Part shown: one piece after another, positions 34,186 through 41,793 of the stretch
Numbering within the stretch: the first letter of the stretch is position 1
Layout of the letters: the number at the start of each line of letters is the position of its first letter
NCBI RefSeq assembly: GCF_012034175.1
Contig: NZ_JAATEJ010000021.1
Coordinates: forward strand, 62,001 to 126,000
Reading direction: 5' to 3'
DNA: 64,000 nt
DNA from: Actinacidiphila epipremni
GTDB taxonomy: Bacteria; Actinomycetota; Actinomycetes; Streptomycetales; Streptomycetaceae
The notes under the pieces: model-generated
What the model saw: only the letters and a program-made list of their open reading frames with translations
Databases searched by the model: none
What the model was told of the DNA's origin: nothing
Position numbers and translations under genes: made by a program

Positions 34186-34566
34186 CTGGCATCCGCACGC
34201 CGGCGGGACTCGGCGTCCGTGCGGACCGCCCCGCCACGGCGGCGGGGGCTTGTCGTCACCACGGATCGTGACCCACCCGGCACGCCCGCGCCCGGCGAGA
34301 AACGCCCTATGTGAGGCTCATCACGTTTGCTCCGTCCGGGTGGCGGTGTTAGGCCGGCCGGGTTGATTTTCTCCGGGGCGAACCCTGTGACCTGCGCGGT
34401 TGGCGCCCGGCGGGCGCAGTCCCGCGCAACCGCACCGCCGGCCCGCGCCGGCCGGGCGCTCCTCCAATGGGCTGAGCCGGCGTTCGGCCGAACCGGGGGC
34501 CGGGCGCGCCGCCGCCGGGCACCGCGGGCGCACGGGCCGGCTGACGGCCCGTCACCCGGAACGTCC

Positions 34567-34585
34567 GGGTCAACGCCGGGTCAAC
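34567..34585 (+). promoter_or_regulatory. 11-base direct repeats resembling a PHO box
   Basis: GGGTCAAC occurs at 34567-34574 and 34578-34585, an 11-base period, with a weaker GTCACCCGG unit about 20 bases upstream. PhoP of Streptomyces binds 11-base direct repeats with a GTTCA-like core, so phosphate control of the downstream aminopeptidase is possible. The match is moderate. Confidence 0.3.
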
Positions 34586-34666
34586 ACCGGTGTGAAATCA
34601 CGCTTTGATGAAGAATCACCCGCGTGGCCTGTTCACCGCACATGCGCAAGGGAAAGGATTCGCATC

Positions 34667-34692
34667 TGGTCACAGTGATCACCGTGGTCACA
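34667..34692 (+). promoter_or_regulatory. TGGTCACA repeats around GTGATCAC upstream of the aminopeptidase
   Basis: TGGTCACA at 34667-34674 and 34685-34692 flank the perfect palindrome GTGATCAC (34675-34682), about 30-55 bases before the GTG start. The 18-base spacing and GTGA/TCAC elements are Crp-like, though no perfect Crp site is present. Confidence 0.4.
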
Positions 34693-34721
34693 AAACCACG
34701 GGAGAGAGGGGGAGTTTCGAC

Positions 34722-36308
34722 GTGAGACGCACCATCGTGCTCGTCTCCACCGGCGCCCTTGTCGCCGGAGCCATCGCCGCCGCCCCGGCCGCGACCGCCC
34801 ACACCACGCGCCCTAGCCGCCCGGCCGCCGTGTCCGTCCCCGAGCAGGTCGGCGAGGCCGTCGCCGCCGCCGCGGCCTGGCGCACCGGAGTGGCATGGGC
34901 GGACTGCCCGGCCGACTGGGGCCTGGCCGCCCCGGTGCAGTGCGGCTGGGTGACCGTCCCGGTCGACTACCGCAAGCCGTTCGGCGCGACCATCGAGCTC
35001 GCCGTCGACCGCGCCGTCAGCACCGGCACCAAGGCCGAGCACCAGGGCGCCCTCCTCTACAACCCCGGCGGCCCCGGCGGCTCCGGCCTGCGCTTCCCGG
35101 TGCGCAGCACCACCTCCGCGGCGCTGTGGACGAAGACCGCCAAGGCGTACGACTTCGTCGGCTTCGACCCGCGCGGCGTCGGCCACTCCGCCCCGATCTC
35201 CTGCCAGGACCCGGCCGAGTACGCCAAGGCGCCCAAGGCCGACCCGGTGCCGGACAGCGACGCCGACAAGCAGGCCCAGCGCAAGCTCGCCGCCGAGTAC
35301 GCGGCCGGCTGCCTGGAGCGCACCGGCGCCGCGATGCTCTCCCAGATGACCACCCCCAACACCGCGCGCGACCTGGACGTCATCCGCGCCGCCCTGCGCC
35401 AGGACCGGCTCAACTACCTGGGCGTGTCCTACGGCACCTACCTCGGCTCGGTCTACGCCACCCTCTTCCCGGCGCACGTCCGCCGGATGATCATCGACAG
35501 CGTCGTGAACCCCGCGCGCGACCAGATCTGGTACCAGAACAACCTCGACCAGGACATCGCCTTCCAGAACCGCTGGGCCGACTGGCAGGCATGGGTCGCG
35601 AAGTACGACTCCGTCTACCACCTCGGCACGACGGTCGCCCAGGTCGAGGCCCGGTGGGAGGCGCTGCGCGCGAGCGCCAAGGCGCACCCGATCGGCGGTG
35701 TCGTCGGCCCCAACGAGCTGCTGGGCTTCTTCCAGAACGCCCCGTACTACGACTCCACCTGGGCCACCGTGGCCGGCGTGTGGAGCCAGTACGAGGCCGG
35801 TGACACCCAGGCGCTGCTGGACGCCGCGGCCCCCGACCCGTCGGACACCGCGGGCAACACCACCGGGGAGAACGGCAACGCCGTCTACTCCGCGGTGGAG
35901 TGCACGGACGCCAAGTGGCCGACCAGCTGGCAGAAGTGGGACCGGGACAACACCGCGCTCAACGCGAAGTACCCGTTCCTGACCTGGTCCAACGCCTGGT
36001 TCAACCTGCCGTGCGCCACCTGGCCGGTGCGCCAGCAGACCCCGGTCGACGTGCGCTCGCACCGCGGGCTGCCCGGTGTGCTCATCGTGCAGAGCACCAA
36101 CGACGCGGCCACCCCGTACTCCGGTGCGGTGGAGACCCACCGCCGGCTGGCCGGCTCGCGGCTGATCACCGAGCAGGGCGCCGGCTCGCACGGCGTGACC
36201 AACCTCGTCAACGCCTGCATCAACTCACGGGTCGACGACTACCTGCTGCACGGCACGCTCGACCGGCACGACGTGGTGTGCGGACCGCACGCCGCCCCCG
36301 TGCCGTAA
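34722..36308 (+). CDS. Secreted tripeptidyl-aminopeptidase-like alpha/beta hydrolase
   Basis: A 528-residue exported hydrolase of the Streptomyces Tap/Slp type, which removes tripeptides from protein N-termini. A signal peptide (residues 1 to about 28, VRRTIVLVSTGALVAGAIAAAPAATA) is followed by VPVDYRKPFGATIELAVDRAVS, NPGGPGGSG, DFVGFDPRGVGHS and the nucleophile elbow GVSYGTYLG with Ser236. The C-terminal TAP-like domain ends with LIVQSTNDAATPY (Asp) and GAGSHGV (His). The GTG start at 34722, after GAGAGAGGGGGAG, is chosen because the longer reading from 34605 buries the signal peptide. Confidence 0.92.
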   Translation: MRRTIVLVSTGALVAGAIAAAPAATAHTTRPSRPAAVSVPEQVGEAVAAAAAWRTGVAWADCPADWGLAAPVQCGWVTVPVDYRKPFGATIELAVDRAVSTGTKAEHQGALLYNPGGPGGSGLRFPVRSTTSAALWTKTAKAYDFVGFDPRGVGHSAPISCQDPAEYAKAPKADPVPDSDADKQAQRKLAAEYAAGCLERTGAAMLSQMTTPNTARDLDVIRAALRQDRLNYLGVSYGTYLGSVYATLFPAHVRRMIIDSVVNPARDQIWYQNNLDQDIAFQNRWADWQAWVAKYDSVYHLGTTVAQVEARWEALRASAKAHPIGGVVGPNELLGFFQNAPYYDSTWATVAGVWSQYEAGDTQALLDAAAPDPSDTAGNTTGENGNAVYSAVECTDAKWPTSWQKWDRDNTALNAKYPFLTWSNAWFNLPCATWPVRQQTPVDVRSHRGLPGVLIVQSTNDAATPYSGAVETHRRLAGSRLITEQGAGSHGVTNLVNACINSRVDDYLLHGTLDRHDVVCGPHAAPVP

Positions 36309-36342
36309 CCGGCACCGCCGCACCAGCGCCGCGTTGAAGGCC

Positions 36343-36377
36343 GCCGGCCCGCACCCCGCCACCGGGTGCGGGCCGGC
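36343..36377. terminator. Bidirectional terminator between aminopeptidase and GH12 genes
   Basis: GCCGGCCCGCACCC (36343-36356) and GGGTGCGGGCCGGC (36364-36377) form a perfect 14-base stem with a seven-base loop. Confidence 0.8.
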
Positions 36378-36383
36378 GCCGTG

Positions 36384-37631
36384 TCAGCGCAGCGTCCAGA
36401 CCTGGTTGGGCCGGGTGCCGCCCCCGCCGTAGCAGTCCCAGATCTGCAGCAGCGCGCCGTTGCCGGAGCCGGCCGCGTCCAGGCACTTGCCGGACTGCGG
36501 GTTGGTCACCGTGCCGTTGGCGTTGACCTGCCACTGCTGGGCGCCGGTGCCGTTGCACGACCACAGCTGGACCTTGGCCCCGTCCGCCGTGCTGCCGCCG
36601 GAGACGTCCAGGCACTTGCCCGACTGCGGGTTGACCAGCGTGCCGCCGCCGCGGGTCCACTGCTGGTTGCCGCTGCCGGAGCAGTCCCACAGCTGCACGG
36701 GCGTCCCGTCGGCCGGGCCGCCGCCCTGCACGTCCACGCACCGCCCGCTCTGCTGCCCGACGACCGTGCCGGGCGTGCCGCCCGTGCCGCCGGTCGACCC
36801 GCCGGTGCCGCCGCCGCTGGTGCCGCTGCCGTTCGCGTCGTACGAGAAGGAGTTGACGGCCAGCCCCGGGCCGCCGACCCACGGCTCGAAGCCGAACTGG
36901 ACGCTGGTCATGTACCAGGCCCGCTGCATGTAGCCGCGGTTCACCGAGTCGTTGGTGAAGTCCTTGAGGTTCACCGTGAGGGCGTTGACCGGCTGCTGGC
37001 GCACGTACGACACGGTGTTCCATGCCGGGCTGCTGCCCTGCCTGCCGTACCAGACGTCCCAGGCGGCGCCCTCGATCGAGACGGTGCCGACCCGGCTGCC
37101 GAACGGCTGCGGCGGGCCGGAGTGGTTGGCCCAGATCATCATCTCCTCACCGTTGTTCTGCCCTGCCGGGTTGGGGCTGGAGTCGAACCAGATGTCGTAG
37201 CTGGCGTCCCAGTTGCCGGCCGCGGTGCTGAAGTTGACGCTGGAGGTGGGGTTGGCGAAGGCCGACACCTGGAGCGGCAGGCCGTTGCCGCTGGAGCAGT
37301 TGCCGTAGTGGCAGCCGGCGTAGATCGCCGGATACGCCGCCGGCGCACCGCCGTTGACGTTGTGGTTGCCCGTCGTGACGGCGAAGCCGTCGTCGCTGAC
37401 GTTGATGCACTGCTGGATCGAGTCGCCCCACTCGTTGTTCATGACGACGTACTTGCCGCCGGAGACCTTCGTGCTGCCGAACGGGTCGCAGAGGGTGGTC
37501 GCGGCCGACGCGGACGGCGCGCCGCTCAGGGAGAGGGCGGCCAGCAGCAGCGCGGCCACCAGCGCCGCCGCCGCGCCGATGACGCGGTGCGGTCGCGGCA
37601 GGGAACGGGGTCGGAATCGGGATCTGGGCAC
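36384..37631 (-). CDS. Secreted GH12 endoglucanase with ricin-type lectin domain
   Basis: A 415-residue exported enzyme. A basic, hydrophobic signal peptide ends ASA at residue 43. The catalytic domain (about 44-265) is GH12, a beta-1,4-glucanase family: the nucleophile motif NNGEEMMIW and acid/base motif FGFEPWVGG are both intact. A Gly/Thr/Ser linker leads to a ricin-B lectin (about 292-415) with three repeats ending NQQW, AQQW and NQVW, likely for polysaccharide binding. The GTG start at 37631 follows AAAGGAT. A CebR-like operator 78 bases upstream suggests induction by cello-oligosaccharides. Confidence 0.93.
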   Translation of the reverse strand: MPRSRFRPRSLPRPHRVIGAAAALVAALLLAALSLSGAPSASAATTLCDPFGSTKVSGGKYVVMNNEWGDSIQQCINVSDDGFAVTTGNHNVNGGAPAAYPAIYAGCHYGNCSSGNGLPLQVSAFANPTSSVNFSTAAGNWDASYDIWFDSSPNPAGQNNGEEMMIWANHSGPPQPFGSRVGTVSIEGAAWDVWYGRQGSSPAWNTVSYVRQQPVNALTVNLKDFTNDSVNRGYMQRAWYMTSVQFGFEPWVGGPGLAVNSFSYDANGSGTSGGGTGGSTGGTGGTPGTVVGQQSGRCVDVQGGGPADGTPVQLWDCSGSGNQQWTRGGGTLVNPQSGKCLDVSGGSTADGAKVQLWSCNGTGAQQWQVNANGTVTNPQSGKCLDAAGSGNGALLQIWDCYGGGGTRPNQVWTLR

Positions 37632-37708
37632 GGTGATCCTTTCGATCGCCGGGCAGGGCTGTCCGCCACGCCCGGACGGTGGGGGGACGCGCCCCCGCAG
37701 GACTGCCG

Positions 37709-37722
37709 TGGGAGCGCTCCCG
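37709..37722. promoter_or_regulatory. CebR-like operator upstream of the GH12 gene
   Basis: TGGGAGCGCTCCCG matches the Streptomyces CebR box TGGGAGCGCTCCCA at 13 of 14 positions and contains the perfect palindrome GGGAGCGCTCCC. CebR represses cellulase genes until cellobiose or cellotriose is present. Confidence 0.8.
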
Positions 37723-38212
37723 GTGCTGAGGTCGCCGACGGCACAAGACGCCGGGGACCGGACGCCGCGGCGGGCCCCATCCGCCGGGCGTCGGCAACTC
37801 ATGAAGGCAGACGGCGTTTTGGCGCGTCAAGCGGCGCGTCGGCGTTCATGAGTCGAACGCACCCGGAGCGAAGCTCCCACGTGCGGGAACGCCGCCGCGG
37901 CCGGTCGAAAATTTTCGGAGCCGCGGCCCGGGGGAGCCCGGCGGCCGTACCGCCGAGCCGGCGCGGGGGAGCGCCGCAGGTGGGCCGCGGGGGTGCGGAT
38001 CGCCGCCGCAGGGGCGGCCGTCCGGGGCCGCGGCGGCGGACGGCCGGCGGCGGACGGCGGCGGCCGGGACCGGCCCGGGGCGGGGCCGCGAGGGTGGCCG
38101 GGCCGGCGTTCCGGTCGTGAACGGGCGCCGCGGAGCTGCGGCTGCGGTGCCGAACCGTCAGAAGCCTTGCCGGGGGCCGGAGTCGGGGCTAGGGTTCCGT
38201 CGCGTCAGCCAT

Positions 38213-38225
38213 CAGCTAGTAGCTG
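38213..38225. promoter_or_regulatory. CAGCTA-G-TAGCTG inverted repeat
   Basis: A perfect six-base inverted repeat with a one-base centre in an AT-rich patch about 280 bases upstream of the GH16 gene. It could be an operator; no regulator is known to me for this sequence. Confidence 0.3.
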
Positions 38226-38398
38226 CTAACCAAGCGTCCCGCGGCGGCCCCACGCCGCGGGACGCCCCACCGGCCCGGCGCACCCCCCTCGCACCGGAAC
38301 CTGCGCGCCGGACCGGTCGTCCCCCCGTGCCGTCATGGCGCTCGCCCGAACGCGCCACCGTACGGCGCGCGTTGCTGCGTTCGTTGCGGCGCACATGA

Positions 38399-38416
38399 CA
38401 ATTGTCCGGACCATTG
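38399..38416. promoter_or_regulatory. 18-base near-palindrome upstream of the GH16 gene
   Basis: CAATTGTCCGGACCATTG is palindromic except for one mismatched pair and is centred on GTCCGGAC, about 95 bases upstream of the ATG. Its size and symmetry fit a LacI- or TetR-type operator controlling the glucanase. Confidence 0.45.
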
Positions 38417-38501
38417 CGGCGCCCGCGATGCTGCGCCACCCTCACCCTGTCCGCACCTCATCGATCCCCCCACCGCCTCCTTGCCCGAAAGGAGCACAGC
38501 G

Positions 38502-39911
38502 ATGAGAACCCCCCTCCGCACGGGCCGCCGGCCCCGAGGTACCCGCCCGCGCCTGTCGCTGACCCTCGGCAGCGTCCTGGTCACCCTCCTCGGCACGCTC
38601 CTCGGCCTCGCCGGCACCGGCGGCACCGCCGCGGCGGCCGTGCCCGCCCCGCCGGCCGGCTGGACCACCGTCTTCAGCGACGACTTCACCGGCGCGTCCG
38701 GCACCGGCCTGAACCGTACGAACTGGCTCTACGACCTCGGTACCGGCTACAACTACCCGGGCGCCGCGGGCAACTGGGGCACCGGCGAGGTCGAGTCGGC
38801 CACCGACTCGACGCAGAACGTCTACCAGGACGGCCAGGGCCATCTGGTCATCAAGGCCATCAGGGACGGCGCCGGCCGCTGGACGTCCGGCCGCATCGAG
38901 ACACAGCGCACCGACTTCGCCGCCCCGGCCGGCGGCCAGCTCCAGATGAGCGCCTCCATCCGGCAGCCCGACCCGGCCAGCGGCCTCGGCTACTGGCCGG
39001 CCTTCTGGGCGATGGGCGGCGCGGCACGGCCGGTCGGCGCGACGAACTGGCCCGGCATCGGCGAGCTGGACATCATGGAGGACGTCAACGCGCTCAGCCG
39101 GCACTCCACGACCTTCCACTGCGACGTGTGGGCCGGCCAGTGCCACGACCCCGACGGCATCACCAGCGACCTCCAGCCGTGCGCCGGCTGCCAGACCGCC
39201 TTCCACACCTACTCCGTCGTCATCGACCGCACCAACACCGCCGCCGAGCAGCTGCGCTTCTCCCTCGACGGCACGACGACCTTCACCGTCAACGAGAACC
39301 AGGTCTCGGCCGGCGTCTGGCAGGCCGCCGTCGACCACGGCTTCATGGCGATCTTCGACCTGGCGATCGCCGGCTCCTACCCCGACAAGGTCTGCGGCTG
39401 CTCGTCGGCCGCGCAGGCCGGCAGCATCACCTCGGGCGCGTCGATGAGCGTCGACTGGTTCGCGGTCTACCAGAAGGCCGGCTCCGGCTCGACGGCCGGC
39501 GGCACGTCCACCGGTACGTCCACGGGCACGTCCACGGGTACCTCGTCCGGCACGTCCAGCGGCACCAGCAGCGGCACCTCGTCCGGTACGTCCTCCGGTA
39601 CGACGAGCGGCACCACGGCCGGCGGCTCCACCGGCGGCAGCACCACGACGCCGGACTACACCGCCGGCGTGGACCGGGTGAGCAGCACCCAGGCGCGCAT
39701 CACCTTCCGCCCGACGACCCCCGCCGCCTACGTCGACGTCCACTACCTCGTCAACGGCGCCGGCCAGCAGAACTTCCGGATGGCGAACAACGCCGGCACC
39801 TGGACCCAGGACGTCACCCTCAATCCGGGCACGACCCTCACCTACTGGTTCACCTACGAGAAGAACGGCCCGCAGTACGACTCCCCGCACTACACCTACA
39901 CGCAGAGCTGA
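38502..39911 (+). CDS. Secreted GH16 beta-glucanase with CBM56-like module
   Basis: A 469-residue exported enzyme. Signal peptide residues 1 to about 40 end in ATAAAA-like sequence after GLAGTGG. The GH16 domain has WPAFWAMGG and the catalytic motif ExDxxE in GELDIMED (Glu188, Asp190, Glu193), typical of laminarinases acting on beta-1,3-glucan. A Thr/Ser/Gly linker of repeated TSTG and SSGT units spans about 327-382. The last 84 residues (DYTAGVDRVSSTQARITFRPT through NGPQYDSPHYTYTQ) match the CBM56 beta-1,3-glucan-binding type. AAGGAG precedes ATG 38502. Fungal cell-wall glucan is the likely substrate. Confidence 0.93.
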   Translation: MRTPLRTGRRPRGTRPRLSLTLGSVLVTLLGTLLGLAGTGGTAAAAVPAPPAGWTTVFSDDFTGASGTGLNRTNWLYDLGTGYNYPGAAGNWGTGEVESATDSTQNVYQDGQGHLVIKAIRDGAGRWTSGRIETQRTDFAAPAGGQLQMSASIRQPDPASGLGYWPAFWAMGGAARPVGATNWPGIGELDIMEDVNALSRHSTTFHCDVWAGQCHDPDGITSDLQPCAGCQTAFHTYSVVIDRTNTAAEQLRFSLDGTTTFTVNENQVSAGVWQAAVDHGFMAIFDLAIAGSYPDKVCGCSSAAQAGSITSGASMSVDWFAVYQKAGSGSTAGGTSTGTSTGTSTGTSSGTSSGTSSGTSSGTSSGTTSGTTAGGSTGGSTTTPDYTAGVDRVSSTQARITFRPTTPAAYVDVHYLVNGAGQQNFRMANNAGTWTQDVTLNPGTTLTYWFTYEKNGPQYDSPHYTYTQS

Positions 39912-39932
39912 CCCGGCGGGCCGGCCGCCGGG
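39912..39932. terminator. Terminator hairpin after the GH16 gene
   Basis: CCCGGCGG (39912-39919) and CCGCCGGG (39925-39932) form a perfect eight-base stem with a five-base loop between convergent genes. Confidence 0.6.
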
Positions 39933-39937
39933 CGTGC

Positions 39938-40804
39938 TCAGCCCGCGGCCGGCCCCACCCGCGGCCCGCCGGCCCCGTGGCGGCCGGCGAACGCGGCGTC
40001 GAAGGCCGCGCGGGCGGGCCCGCCCGGCTGCCGCTCCAGCACGGCGAAGACCACCTCGTCGACCGCCGCCGCGAACCGCCCGCCCGGCCGCAGCAGTACG
40101 GCGAAGGCCGCGGCCACCCGCGCCGGGTCGTTGCGGAAGACACCGCAGCCCCACGCGCCCAGCACCAGCCGCCGGTAGCCCTGCGCGACCGCCACCTCCA
40201 GCACCCGTTCGGCCCGGGCGTCGAGCGCCGGGCCCACCTCCGGCAGGCGCTCCGGCGCCGTCCGCGCGACCACCCCGGCGTTGGGCGCGGGCGAGGTCAG
40301 GAAGCCCGCCGTCCACGGGGTGTCGAGCAGGGCGCCGCGCGGGTCGCGGAAGACCGGCACGGCGGGGGAGTGGATCACCCGGTGCGTGTAGAGCGGGTCG
40401 CGGTGCTCGCGGTGGTGGGCGTAGAAGCCGGGGGCGCGCAGCAGGCACGTGTGGAGCGCCGACGCCCGGCACAGCGCCTCTTCCTGCGCCTGCGCCCCGT
40501 TGAGGTAGCCGCCGCCGGGGTTGCGGGCGGAGGCGAAGTTCAGCACCGCGACGGGCCCGCCGCCCGCCGCGGCCAGCCGGCGGGCCGCGCCCAGGCTGTC
40601 CTCGCCGGTGACGGTGCAGGCGGCCCCGGGGCCGGGCGCCGCCGCGGGCACCGGCACCGGCTCGGGGCCGAACAGTGCGGTGCCGCCGGCGGCGGCCGTG
40701 ACGCCCGCGGCCAGGTCGACCCACTGGCCGCCGGGCCCCCGGTAGCCGCCCTCGGCGACGTAACGCTCGTTCTCCTGGGCGATGTTGCGCAGTCGTGCAC
40801 TCAC
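39938..40804 (-). CDS. TIGR02452 family protein, PARG-like fold
   Basis: A 288-residue protein of the TIGR02452 group, relatives of bacterial poly(ADP-ribose) glycohydrolase. The PARG signature GGG-x6-8-QEE is present in ARNPGGGYLNGAQAQEEALCR (the two Glu are the catalytic pair in true PARG), with the macrodomain strands VAVLNFASA and LVLGAWGCGVFRND. The GTG start at 40804 gives SARLRNIAQENERYV, a typical N-terminus. It probably removes ADP-ribose from protein or nucleic acid; no ADP-ribosyl transferase is encoded nearby. Confidence 0.88.
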   Translation of the reverse strand: MSARLRNIAQENERYVAEGGYRGPGGQWVDLAAGVTAAAGGTALFGPEPVPVPAAAPGPGAACTVTGEDSLGAARRLAAAGGGPVAVLNFASARNPGGGYLNGAQAQEEALCRASALHTCLLRAPGFYAHHREHRDPLYTHRVIHSPAVPVFRDPRGALLDTPWTAGFLTSPAPNAGVVARTAPERLPEVGPALDARAERVLEVAVAQGYRRLVLGAWGCGVFRNDPARVAAAFAVLLRPGGRFAAAVDEVVFAVLERQPGGPARAAFDAAFAGRHGAGGPRVGPAAG

Positions 40805-40896
40805 GGGCCCTCACGCTACGGGCCGCCCGCCCCGCCCCGCGACCGGTTATCCTCCGGCCGGGCGCCCCCGTGACCCCGGCCCCCGCCGGGCACGGC

Positions 40897-41619
40897 TCAG
40901 GGCTGCGCGCCGCGCCGCAGCCGCGAGGCCACGCCCTTGCGCCCCTCCTGCTCGGCCTTCACCTCGGCCGCGTACCGGTCCACGTACTCCTGGCCCGACA
41001 GCGCCATCACCGCGTACATGATCTCGTCGGTGACCGCCCGCACCACCGCGCGCTGGCCCTCAAGGCCCTGGAAGCGGCGGAAGTCCAGCGGCTCGCCGAA
41101 GCGGATGGTGACCCGGCCCAGGCGCGGGAACTTCCGGCCGGGCGGCTGGAGCTCGAAGGTGCCGAGCATCGCGCACGGGATCACCGGCGCGTTCCCGCGC
41201 AGCGCCATCACCGCGACGCCGGTCCGGCCGCGGTAGAGCCGGCCGTCGTGCGAGCGGGTGCCCTCGGGGTAGATGCCGAGCAGTTCGCCGCGGCCCAGCA
41301 CCCCGAGCGCCGCGTCGATCGCCGACTGCGAGGCCGACCCGCCCGAGCGGTCGACCGGGATCTGCCCGATGCCGCGGAAGAAGGCCGCCGTCAGCCGGCC
41401 CTTGAGCCCGGGCCCGGTGAAATACTCCGCCTTGGCCAGGAAGGTGATGCGGCGCGGCAGGATCGCCGGCATCACGAAGTGGTCGGAGAAGGACAGGTGG
41501 TTGCCCGCGATGATGGCGGCCCCCGTCTCCGGGACGTTCTCCAGGCCCTCGATGCGCGGCCGGAAGAACAGCCGCAGCAAAGGCCCGAGAAAGACGTACT
41601 TGAGTACCGTGTAGAACAC
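40897..41619 (-). CDS. Lysophospholipid (1-acylglycerol-3-phosphate) acyltransferase, PlsC-like
   Basis: A 240-residue membrane-associated acyltransferase. The catalytic NHLSFSD (H-x4-D) is at residues 40-46, with GQIPVDR and the phosphate-binding YPEGTRS further on; VIPCAMLGT is the fourth family block. It should acylate lysophosphatidic acid or a similar acceptor in phospholipid synthesis. The N-terminus has one amphipathic or membrane-contacting helix. The start is GTG at 41619. It stands alone between the PARG-like protein and the exporter. Confidence 0.92.
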   Translation of the reverse strand: MFYTVLKYVFLGPLLRLFFRPRIEGLENVPETGAAIIAGNHLSFSDHFVMPAILPRRITFLAKAEYFTGPGLKGRLTAAFFRGIGQIPVDRSGGSASQSAIDAALGVLGRGELLGIYPEGTRSHDGRLYRGRTGVAVMALRGNAPVIPCAMLGTFELQPPGRKFPRLGRVTIRFGEPLDFRRFQGLEGQRAVVRAVTDEIMYAVMALSGQEYVDRYAAEVKAEQEGRKGVASRLRRGAQP

Positions 41620-41793
41620 GGGCCCGCTCCCCCTCCACCACCGGTCCCGGTACGCCCGGGCCGCGCCGCCGGTCGCACCGGCGTCCCGGCAGAGTAGTGC
41701 CCGCCCCGCCCCGCCGACCAGCGCGGGCGCCGCCGGCCGGCGCCCGCTGCCGCGTCCCGCCGGCCGGATGCCGGGTCCCCCCGGCCGTACGGC

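Larger units (their letters stand above)
34021..34721. other. Intergenic region of 701 bp between divergent secreted-enzyme genes
   Basis: No gene is supported. The left 165 bases hold the riboswitch of the C40 peptidase (minus strand). The right 160 bases hold two sets of repeats ahead of the aminopeptidase gene, listed separately. Bases 34200-34560 are GC-rich with scattered AT-rich patches and presumably include the riboswitch promoter; I see nothing else certain. Confidence 0.6.
37632..38501. other. Intergenic region of 870 bp between divergent glycosidase genes
   Basis: No supported gene. The CebR-like box and GH12 promoter lie at the left, and two palindromes and the GH16 promoter at the right (all listed). 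Bases 37890-38150 are extremely G-rich on the plus strand, with long runs of GGGG and CGGCGG; short reading frames there have no family resemblance. The stretch 38205-38240 is locally AT-rich. Confidence 0.6.

Noticed and set aside
34605..34721. N-terminal extension of the aminopeptidase from the upstream ATG
   Set aside because: It would place the signal peptide 39 residues inside the protein; GTG 34722 has a strong ribosome binding site and a proper signal sequence.
37993..38229. Short plus-strand ORF in the G-rich stretch between GH12 and GH16
   Set aside because: Composition is Gly/Arg repeats from a G-rich tract, with no ribosome binding site and no family resemblance.
39490..39640. Tandem DNA repeat of GGCACGTCC-like units
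   Set aside because: It lies in frame in the GH16 gene and encodes the Thr/Ser/Gly linker between catalytic and binding domains, so it is not a mobile or CRISPR-like repeat.
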